6,314 nucleotides of DNA. Origin: a bacterium. Its GTDB lineage: Bacteria > Actinomycetota > Thermoleophilia > Solirubrobacterales > 70-9. How positions within the stretch are numbered: the first letter of the stretch is position 1; every line of letters starts with the position of its first letter. Under the pieces are notes generated by a model. That model saw nothing but the letters and a program-made list of their open reading frames with translations. It had not been told where the DNA came from and ran no database searches. This document shows, one piece after another, positions 1-4,422 of this stretch. Made by a program: the position numbers and the translations under genes. The DNA is taken from contig PKER01000181.1 in the NCBI GenBank assembly GCA_002919115.1, positions 1-6,314 of the forward strand, written 5' to 3'.

Positions 1-722
1 CGGGCGAGCTGGGCCGCGGCGGTGGCGGCGACCGCCGCGACCGCCACGCCGGCCGCCGCGTCGAGCCAGAAGTGGTTGCCGGTGATGACGATGACGCTGA
101 ACACGATGAACGGGTAGGCGGCCCACCACGCCCGGGCGAGCCGGTTGCGCGTGAGCGCCACGCCGGGCACGCCGATCATCAGCGAGAACGCGATGTGCAT
201 GCTCGGCACCGCCGCGTACTGGTTCACGAGCAGGCCCACGGTGTCGGAGTCCTGGGCCTGGCCCGTGAACGCGGCGATCGTGTCGGTGAACCCGAACTCG
301 GGCATGAGCCGCGGCGGCGCCGCCGGGAAGGCCGCGTAGATCACGAGCGCGAGCGCCATCGCGACCATGAACATGTTCCGCACGAAGTAGAAGCTGTCGT
401 TGCGGTACAGGTAGAGCCAGGCCAGAAAGCCCGTGGTGATCACGAAGTGCGAGTTCAGGTACATGAAGTTCGCCGCGTCGACCACCCAGGTCGCGTGGTC
501 GAGCAGCCACGTCTGCAGGCCAGGCTCGAAGAAGGTCCCGAGCGCGCGCTCCAGGTCGATCAGGCGCTCGGCGTTCGCGAACGCGAGCTCCTTGCGGCCC
601 TCCGCGAGCCCGCGCACCACCTGGTAGCCGTTGTAGGCGAGGAAGAAGAGGAAGAACTGAAGCGCAGCGTCTCCCCACCCCCGCGGCGCCAGGTCACGGA
701 TTGTGGTTGCGAGGCGCGCCAC
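1..722 (-). CDS. PAP2 / Aur1-Ipt1-like membrane phosphatase or phosphotransferase (C-terminus cut by window edge)
   Basis: Reading leftward from GTG 722, 240 codons are open with no stop before the edge. The protein is a multi-pass membrane protein with hydrophobic stretches around residues 21-31, 95-105, 117-131, 177-190 and 200-214. Three PAP2-type active-site blocks can be seen: APPRLMP with R138, AAVPSMHIAF (P173, S174, M175, H176), and TGNHFWLDA (H217 and D221, the HxxxD pair). PSMH in place of the classic PSGH, together with the NHFWLD block, is typical of the PAP2_3 group that includes inositolphosphotransferases, so lipid phosphate hydrolysis or head-group transfer at the membrane is likely; the substrate is unknown. 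An in-frame TAG at 737-735 lies upstream and no internal ATG is plausible, which supports the GTG start. No Shine-Dalgarno sequence is visible. It lies 23 nt behind the hydrolase on the same strand, so co-transcription is likely. Family call is firm, precise reaction is not. Confidence 0.85.
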   Translation of the reverse strand, partial: MARLATTIRDLAPRGWGDAALQFFLFFLAYNGYQVVRGLAEGRKELAFANAERLIDLERALGTFFEPGLQTWLLDHATWVVDAANFMYLNSHFVITTGFLAWLYLYRNDSFYFVRNMFMVAMALALVIYAAFPAAPPRLMPEFGFTDTIAAFTGQAQDSDTVGLLVNQYAAVPSMHIAFSLMIGVPGVALTRNRLARAWWAAYPFIVFSVIVITGNHFWLDAAAGVAVAAVAATAAAQLA

Positions 723-731
723 TGCCCGCGG

Positions 732-737
732 ATTCTA
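732..737 (-). promoter_or_regulatory. candidate -10 hexamer (TAGAAT) of an internal promoter for the PAP2 gene
   Basis: On the minus strand TAGAAT fits the TANNNT -10 pattern and ends 9 nt before the GTG start at 722. Transcription starting the usual distance downstream would give a leader of only about 0-3 nt, which would explain the missing Shine-Dalgarno sequence. No -35 match is seen at 16-18 nt spacing. The same bases include an in-frame TAG, so the match may be chance; coupling to the hydrolase transcript is the alternative. Confidence 0.3.
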
Positions 738-745
738 AGGCGACG

Positions 746-1594
746 CTAACGATCCGCCCCGGCCCCTCCCAATTCCGCGGCCACCCGCGCCACGAGCTCG
801 GGTCGGTCCAGCCACGCCCAGTGCCCCGCGCCGGGGACCTCCTCGAGGCAGGCGTTCGGCAGGCGCGCCGCCAGGCGCCGCCCGTAGACCGGGGGGATGT
901 AGGGGTCGCGCTGGGCCCACAGCAGCAGCGCCGGGCAGGTGAGCCGCTCGAGCCCCTCGCCGGCCGCCGCGAGCGCTTCGGGGCCGGCCGAGCGGTAGAG
1001 GCGCAGCACGGCGCGCTTCGTGCCCGCGTCCCAATGCGGCCAGAACGAGTCCAGGAACGCGCGCGGCATCGCCCGCCAGCCCGGCCGCGCCTGGCGCAGC
1101 ACGAGCCCGGCGGCCGCGCGTGTCGTGAGCGCGTTGAAGAGCTCGCCTGCGCCCCGGCGGCGCCAGAACCAGCGCGCGATCCAGTGCCAGCGGTAGCCCA
1201 CCCCGAAAGGCACGTGGTTGAAGGCGACCAGGCGCTCGACGCGCTCCGGGTCCCGCAGCGCCGCGAGCAGGCCGACGGCGCCCCAGTCGTGGATCACCAG
1301 CGCGTAGCGGTCCACGCCCAGCACGGCGAGGGCGCGCTCCGTGAAGCGGGCGTAGGCCCACATGCTGTAGTCGAAGCGCGCCGGGTCGGGCCGGTCCGAG
1401 CGGCCGAAGCCGGGCAGGTCGAAGGCGATCGCGGGGCCCCGGTGCGCGCGCAGGAACGGCAGCCAGTCGTCGCTGTTGGTCGGGTTGCCGTGGATGAAGA
1501 CCGCGGGCACGCCGTCCCCGGCGCGGCGGCGCACGAAGATCCCGACGCCGTCCACGTCGACCCTCGTCTCGTCGAGCCCACCCCTGGGGTCCAC
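746..1594 (-). CDS. alpha/beta-fold hydrolase, haloalkane dehalogenase / epoxide hydrolase-like
   Basis: A 282-residue protein, the usual size for single-domain dehalogenases and epoxide hydrolases. The oxyanion-hole motif HGNPT sits at 35-39, followed by DLPGFGRSDRP at 59-69. The nucleophile elbow is VIHDWGAVG with Asp103 as expected nucleophile, the acid is Asp230 in WAQRDPYIPP, and the catalytic His is H258 in GAGHWAWLDRP. The cap region (about 130-200) is rich in Trp and Arg. Asn37 after HG and Trp104 after the nucleophile are the positions that hold halide in haloalkane dehalogenases, but many related hydrolases share them, so substrate is open. No signal peptide is seen, so it is probably cytoplasmic. 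The start is GTG 1594: an in-frame TAG lies 12 nt upstream and no earlier start is possible. GTG at residue 14 is a weaker alternative. It is probably the first gene of a two-gene unit with the PAP2 gene. Confidence 0.88.
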   Translation of the reverse strand: MDPRGGLDETRVDVDGVGIFVRRRAGDGVPAVFIHGNPTNSDDWLPFLRAHRGPAIAFDLPGFGRSDRPDPARFDYSMWAYARFTERALAVLGVDRYALVIHDWGAVGLLAALRDPERVERLVAFNHVPFGVGYRWHWIARWFWRRRGAGELFNALTTRAAAGLVLRQARPGWRAMPRAFLDSFWPHWDAGTKRAVLRLYRSAGPEALAAAGEGLERLTCPALLLWAQRDPYIPPVYGRRLAARLPNACLEEVPGAGHWAWLDRPELVARVAAELGGAGADR

Positions 1595-1600
1595 GTGCGG

Positions 1601-1610
1601 ACCCTATCCT
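1601..1610. promoter_or_regulatory. bidirectional promoter core: two back-to-back -10 hexamers sharing a TA step
   Basis: The ten bases ACCCTATCCT hold TATCCT on the plus strand (1605-1610) and TAGGGT on the minus strand (1606 to 1601). Both fit TANNNT. Each ends exactly 6 nt before the GTG of its gene (1617 plus, 1594 minus), so the base at the standard +1 distance is the first base of each start codon. This predicts leaderless mRNAs in both directions from one symmetric element. Neither side has a clear -35; on the minus strand TTGCTC (1627 to 1622) is a weak candidate with a short 15-nt spacer. Confidence 0.5.
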
Positions 1611-1616
1611 GGCGCC

Positions 1617-2348
1617 GTGCCGAGCAAGCGACGCAAGGAGTGGCGGCGACCGAGCCGGAGTCGCGTGCTCGCGATCCGCGATCGCCTGCGCGAGATGTAC
1701 GGCACGCCGACGCACGAGCCGCACGGCGACCCGGTGCACGAGCTCGTGCTCACGATCCTCTCGCAGAACACCTCCGACGCGAACCGCGACGTCGCCTACG
1801 CCGGCCTGCGCGCCGCCTTCGGCTCCTGGGAGGAGGTGCGCGACGCGCCCACCGAGGAGGTCGAGGAGGCGATCCGGCCCGGCGGCCTCGCGCCCACCAA
1901 GGCGCCGCGCATCCAGGCCGTGCTGCGCGAGCTCGGGGACCCGATCAGCCTCGACTGGCTCGCGGACGCCCCCCGCGACGAGGCGATGGAGTTCCTCACG
2001 GGCCTGCCCGGCGTCGGCCGCAAGACCGCCGCCTGCGTGATGATCTTCGCGCTCGGCCGCCCGGAGATCCCCGTGGACACGCACGTCTACCGGGTGGGCG
2101 GCCGGCTCGGGCTCTTCCACCCGCGCGCCTCGTTCGACGAGGCCCACGACGAGATGCTCGCGATCACGCCGCCCGAGGACGCCTACGAGTTCCACATCAA
2201 CCTGATCACGCACGGGCGGCGCCTGTGCCGGCCGACCCGGCCGCGCTGCGAGGGGTGCGGCCTGCGGCGGATGTGCCTCTTCCGGCGCGGCCTCGCGCAC
2301 GCGCGCGGCGGCGACGGGTCGGCGGGCGCAAAGGCGACTGCGGGTTAA
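1617..2348 (+). CDS. endonuclease III-like HhH-GPD DNA glycosylase/AP lyase with 4Fe-4S cluster
   Basis: A 243-residue base-excision-repair enzyme expected to remove oxidised bases and nick the abasic site. After a basic N-terminal tail (residues 1-16) comes the helical domain with ILSQNTSDANRD at 47-58, where LSAQTTD occurs in E. coli Nth. The helix-hairpin-helix LPGVGRKTAACV at 130-141 carries the expected lyase lysine K136, and VDTHVYRV at 153-160 carries the catalytic aspartate D154. The cysteines C204, C211, C214 and C220 give the exact Cx6Cx2Cx5C spacing of the Nth/MutY iron-sulfur loop. A 23-residue tail rich in Gly, Ala and basic residues follows. The reading frame is open further upstream, but those codons lie inside the divergent hydrolase; GTG 1617 fits both the protein family and the -10 at 1605-1610. 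With both K and D present a bifunctional enzyme is likely. I leave the symbol blank because the SQNTSD form marks a subgroup that may not be the main Nth. Confidence 0.88.
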   Translation: MPSKRRKEWRRPSRSRVLAIRDRLREMYGTPTHEPHGDPVHELVLTILSQNTSDANRDVAYAGLRAAFGSWEEVRDAPTEEVEEAIRPGGLAPTKAPRIQAVLRELGDPISLDWLADAPRDEAMEFLTGLPGVGRKTAACVMIFALGRPEIPVDTHVYRVGGRLGLFHPRASFDEAHDEMLAITPPEDAYEFHINLITHGRRLCRPTRPRCEGCGLRRMCLFRRGLAHARGGDGSAGAKATAG

Positions 2349-2356
2349 TACGGATG

Positions 2357-2372
2357 CGCCGGGCCGCCGGCG
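2357..2372 (+). terminator. GC hairpin just after the glycosylase gene, no T-tract
   Basis: CGCCGG (2357-2362) and CCGGCG (2367-2372) form a perfect 6-bp stem with a GCCG loop, 9 nt after the TAA. No run of T follows, so it is a weak terminator candidate at best. It may protect the 3' end of the mRNA or be the first stem of the structured leader of the next gene. Confidence 0.3.
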
Positions 2373-2380
2373 TCGGCAAG

Positions 2381-2435
2381 CTCGGTGGCCGAGAGAGACT
2401 GTGCGGCGGGGGACAGGGATGTTTCAGGCCCGCCG
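2381..2435 (+). promoter_or_regulatory. two further hairpins in the leader of the secreted nuclease-fold gene
   Basis: CTCGG/CCGAG (2381-2385 with 2389-2393, loop TGG) is followed by CGGCGGG/CCCGCCG (2404-2410 with 2429-2435), a perfect 7-bp stem with an 18-nt purine-rich loop. I see no TANNNT hexamer between 2349 and 2480 and cannot place the promoter, so it is unclear whether the whole stretch is transcribed as a 5' leader. The structure does not match a riboswitch class that I recognise. Confidence 0.35.
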
Positions 2436-2449
2436 ACCAATCACCCAAC

Positions 2450-2483
2450 CACTGCCATGTCACTGGGAAGGAGTCACGCAGTG
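2450..2483 (+). promoter_or_regulatory. ribosome binding site inside a start-codon-pairing hairpin
   Basis: AAGGAG at 2468-2473 stands 7 nt before GTG 2481 and decides that start over ATG 2457 and the longer upstream frame. CACTGC (2450-2455) is the exact reverse complement of GCAGTG (2478-2483), which contains the GTG, so the start codon could be paired while the Shine-Dalgarno sits in a 22-nt loop. Whether the stem forms in the cell is inference. Confidence 0.5.
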
Positions 2484-3617
2484 CACGCACATTTCCGGAG
2501 CGCCCGCCGGCGAGTAGGCGGGATCGCCTTGGCGCTCGTCGCCGCCATCGGCATCGGCGGCCTGATCACGCCCGCCGTCGCGAGCGCCAAGCCAAAGAAC
2601 GTCAAGGTCATGGCGCGCAACGTCTACCTCGGCGCCGACCTCGTCCCGGCGCTGCTCGCGCCGGACCAGCAGTCCATGTTCATCGCGGCCGGCAAGATCT
2701 ACGACGACTCGATCTTCGGGACCAACTTCCGCGGCCGCGCCGAGCTGCTCGCGGATGAGATCGCGCGCGCCAAGCCCGACGCGATCGGGCTGCAGGAGGT
2801 CGCCCTCTGGCGCCGCGGCCCGCTCGACTCCGTGACCCCGAACCCGACCCCGGCCACCGAGGTGGTCATCGACTACCTCGAGGTGCTGCAGACCCAGCTT
2901 CAGAAGCGGGGCCTCAAGTACAAGGTCGCTCGGGTCCAGGCGGAGGCCGACCTCGAGCTGCCGATCGACCGCGACGCCGACGGCAGCCCCGAGTTCGACG
3001 GCAGGCTCACGATGCGCGACGTGATCCTGGTCAAGAAGAACCTGAAGGTCTCGAACAGGCGTGGCGGCCACTACGCCAGCCTGCTGCCCGCGCCCTCGGC
3101 GGTCGGCCAGATCGACGTCACCCGCGGCTGGGCGGCGGTCGACCTGACCAAGGGCAAGAAGAAGAACGCGAAGAAGTTCCGCTTCGTCACCACCCACTTC
3201 GAGGCGTTCGCCGCGTTCTTCCGCCGCAACCAGGCGGAGGAGCTCGTGAACAAGGGCTTCATCCGCAGCAACGGCAAGGTCCCGGTGATCCTCGTCGGCG
3301 ACCTCAACTCGGATCCGGACGATCCGAGCGTTCAGGAGGTGGAGGGCATCCCGCCGACTGAGAACGCCGCCGCCTTCCAGGTCGTGGCGAACGCCGGCTT
3401 CAAGGACCTCGGCGTCACGGTGAATACGTGCTGCCATGCCGACGACCTCCTCAACGACACGGTCGACTTCGGCTCGCGCATCGACCACGTGCTCGCCAAG
3501 GGGAAGGTCCAGAAGCTGGGCGCGACGCTCACCGGCGCCGACCCCGCGCTGCGCACCAACACGGGGCTCTGGCCGAGCGACCACGGCGGCGTCGTCAGCC
3601 GTCTGCGGATCCGCTGA
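2481..3617 (+). CDS. secreted endonuclease/exonuclease/phosphatase (EEP, DNase I-like fold) family protein
   Basis: A 378-residue protein beginning with a signal peptide: an Arg-rich N-region (residues 6-11), a hydrophobic core (about 13-30) and an ASA cleavage site giving mature Lys37. The EEP motifs follow in order: MARNVYLGADL with N47, IGLQEV with metal-binding E106, TTHFEAF with H239, ILVGDLNSD with D274 and N276, SRIDHVL with D335 and H336, and WPSDHGGV with D367 and H368. The full metal and catalytic set is therefore present and an active phosphodiesterase or nuclease is expected outside the membrane; the substrate (DNA, RNA, phospholipid head group) cannot be told. A DRDADG stretch at 163-168 resembles a calcium-binding loop, a Lys-rich loop lies at about 225-232, and C317-C318 form a vicinal pair. 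GTG 2481 is chosen by its AAGGAG. The gene ends 43 nt before a strong terminator and looks monocistronic. Confidence 0.9.
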   Translation: MHAHFRSARRRVGGIALALVAAIGIGGLITPAVASAKPKNVKVMARNVYLGADLVPALLAPDQQSMFIAAGKIYDDSIFGTNFRGRAELLADEIARAKPDAIGLQEVALWRRGPLDSVTPNPTPATEVVIDYLEVLQTQLQKRGLKYKVARVQAEADLELPIDRDADGSPEFDGRLTMRDVILVKKNLKVSNRRGGHYASLLPAPSAVGQIDVTRGWAAVDLTKGKKKNAKKFRFVTTHFEAFAAFFRRNQAEELVNKGFIRSNGKVPVILVGDLNSDPDDPSVQEVEGIPPTENAAAFQVVANAGFKDLGVTVNTCCHADDLLNDTVDFGSRIDHVLAKGKVQKLGATLTGADPALRTNTGLWPSDHGGVVSRLRIR

Positions 3618-3659
3618 CGAGCGCGCCTCAGGTACACAGGCAGGAAGGCAAACGCGGAG

Positions 3660-3688
3660 GGCGGGCGCGCAGGGGCGCCCGCCTTTTT
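3660..3688 (+). terminator. strong Rho-independent terminator of the EEP-family gene
   Basis: GGCGGGCGC (3660-3668) pairs perfectly with GCGCCCGCC (3675-3683) over a 6-nt loop and is followed directly by TTTTT (3684-3688). It stands 42 nt after the TGA and separates this gene from the cytochrome unit. Confidence 0.9.
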
Positions 3689-3733
3689 CCGCGCCCGGGG
3701 CCCGCGCTGCCGCGACTTTCGTGAGCTAGCGGG

Positions 3734-3776
3734 TAGTATCCGCGGCGCCTTCGCGGGCGCAACGACCCCCCGGAGG
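3734..3776 (+). promoter_or_regulatory. candidate -10 (TAGTAT) and Shine-Dalgarno for the cytochrome gene
   Basis: TAGTAT at 3734-3739 is a good TANNNT hexamer, placing the transcript start near 3746 and giving a leader of about 44 nt. No convincing -35 is seen. GGAGG at 3772-3776 lies 13 nt before ATG 3790, which is longer than usual but is the only clear ribosome site. Confidence 0.5.
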
Positions 3777-3789
3777 CTGAGATCTCGGA

Positions 3790-4281
3790 ATGAGCAAGCG
3801 CCTTTTCGTCATCTTCTGCATCGTCGCGGCGGTCTGCGTCGTCGTCATCCCGTTCGCCGTGATCAGCGACTCCAGCGGAGTCGAGGACGGCCGCGTTGCG
3901 GTCGCCGAGCGCGATGAGGGCACCAAGGAGCTCTTCCAGGCGAACTGCGGCACCTGCCACACGCTGGCCGCCGCCGGCACCGACGGGGTCGTCGGCCCCG
4001 ACCTCGACGATCGCCTGGCGCCCGGCGGCAACGGCGACTACGAGGGCAACTACGCCCGCGTCCTCACCGCCGTGGTCTGCGGGTTCGGCAACGGCCGCAT
4101 GCCCGCGCGCATCCTCACCGGCGAGAACGCCAAGGAGGTGGCCGCGTTCGTCGCCGCCTACGCCGGCCAGCTCGGCGACGGTGACGGCCCGCTCGTCGAC
4201 ACCTCCACGGCGCGCAAGCCCGCGCCCGGCTCCTGCGGGAGCAGCGCGGGCGCCGACGAGGGCGACCAGCAGACCAACTAG
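3790..4281 (+). CDS. membrane-anchored class I c-type cytochrome (single haem)
   Basis: A 163-residue electron-transfer protein. Residues 5-25 form one uncleaved-looking transmembrane anchor after a short basic start, so the haem domain should face outside. The haem is attached at CGTCH (C53, C56, axial H57). GVVGPDLDDRL at 66-76 and GNGRMPA at 100-106 follow, with M104 the likely distal ligand, as in small class I cytochromes. A hydrophilic tail of about 35 residues (129-163) has no recognisable fold. Two cysteines outside the haem site, C97 and C149, are unusual; C10 and C16 lie in the membrane segment but do not form a lipobox. It probably carries electrons to a terminal oxidase or other respiratory complex, but no such genes are in the window. 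It is flanked by terminators on both sides, so it appears to be transcribed alone. Confidence 0.9.
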   Translation: MSKRLFVIFCIVAAVCVVVIPFAVISDSSGVEDGRVAVAERDEGTKELFQANCGTCHTLAAAGTDGVVGPDLDDRLAPGGNGDYEGNYARVLTAVVCGFGNGRMPARILTGENAKEVAAFVAAYAGQLGDGDGPLVDTSTARKPAPGSCGSSAGADEGDQQTN

Positions 4282-4310
4282 GCGAGCCGCCCGAGCGGCC
4301 GCGAGCGCCC

Positions 4311-4332
4311 CGGCGACGCATCCGCGTCGCCG
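4311..4332 (+). terminator. terminator-like hairpin after the cytochrome gene
   Basis: CGGCGACGC (4311-4319) pairs perfectly with GCGTCGCCG (4324-4332) across an ATCC loop. Only CTTTGG follows, so the U-tract is weak. A smaller GCCGC/GCGGC stem (4286-4290 with 4295-4299) precedes it. Position between two independently promoted genes supports termination. Confidence 0.65.
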
Positions 4333-4364
4333 CTTTGGCGTGCGCGAAACAGGCGTCATATATC

Positions 4365-4373
4365 TGCTACCCT
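4365..4373 (+). promoter_or_regulatory. candidate extended -10 promoter of dnaK
   Basis: TGC-TACCCT has the TGN extension and a TANNNT hexamer (4368-4373), predicting a transcript start near 4380 and a leader of about 43 nt. A poor -35 match, GAAACA (4346-4351), lies 16 nt upstream; the extended -10 could compensate. The AT-rich CATATAT just before (4357-4363) is an alternative location. Confidence 0.45.
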
Positions 4374-4402
4374 CAGACTCAGATTTCTTGAGAAAACTTG
4401 CG
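4372..4402 (+). promoter_or_regulatory. repeat cluster at the dnaK transcript start, possible heat-shock operator
   Basis: CTCAGA occurs twice in tandem (4372-4377, 4378-4383). CTTGAG (4387-4392) and CTTGCG (4397-4402) follow 10 bp apart. CTCA (4378-4381) and TGAG (4389-4392) form an inverted repeat with a 7-nt gap. The half-sites resemble those of the HspR operator HAIR (CTTGAGT-N7-ACTCAAG) but in the opposite order, so it is not a standard HAIR. No CIRCE element is present. Confidence 0.4.
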
Positions 4403-4422
4403 TGAATAGGAGCTGAGAGCTA

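Noticed and set aside
72..749. 225-codon plus-strand open frame
   Set aside because: Antisense to the PAP2 gene, rich in His, Arg, Glu and Val without a fold; the opposite strand has the PSMH and HxxxD motifs.
735..2300. 521-codon minus-strand open frame overlapping the hydrolase
   Set aside because: The 746-1594 frame has the full hydrolase motif order; this one is repetitive and Arg/Gly-rich and also covers the antisense of the glycosylase.
2385..2480. Longer N-terminus for the EEP-family protein, from 2385 or ATG 2457
   Set aside because: AAGGAG at 2468-2473 places the ribosome at GTG 2481, and that start gives a normal signal peptide; the longer forms would bury it.
2400..2483. Cyclic-di-AMP (ydaO) riboswitch
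   Set aside because: A GGGGGAC string (2408-2414) recalls part of that motif, but the conserved GGGGUGAA and CAGCUAACC blocks are missing.
701..2758. 685-codon plus-strand open frame spanning three genes
   Set aside because: Low-complexity Arg/Ala/Pro-rich translation crossing the hydrolase, the glycosylase and the start of the EEP-family gene; each of those has clear motifs in another frame.
3628..4359. 243-codon minus-strand open frame over the cytochrome gene
   Set aside because: It runs through the terminator and promoter region and lies opposite a gene with a haem motif.
4374..4402. Standard HAIR or CIRCE heat-shock operator
   Set aside because: HAIR half-sites are in the wrong order and CIRCE halves (TTAGCACTC) are absent, so only a possible variant operator is reported.
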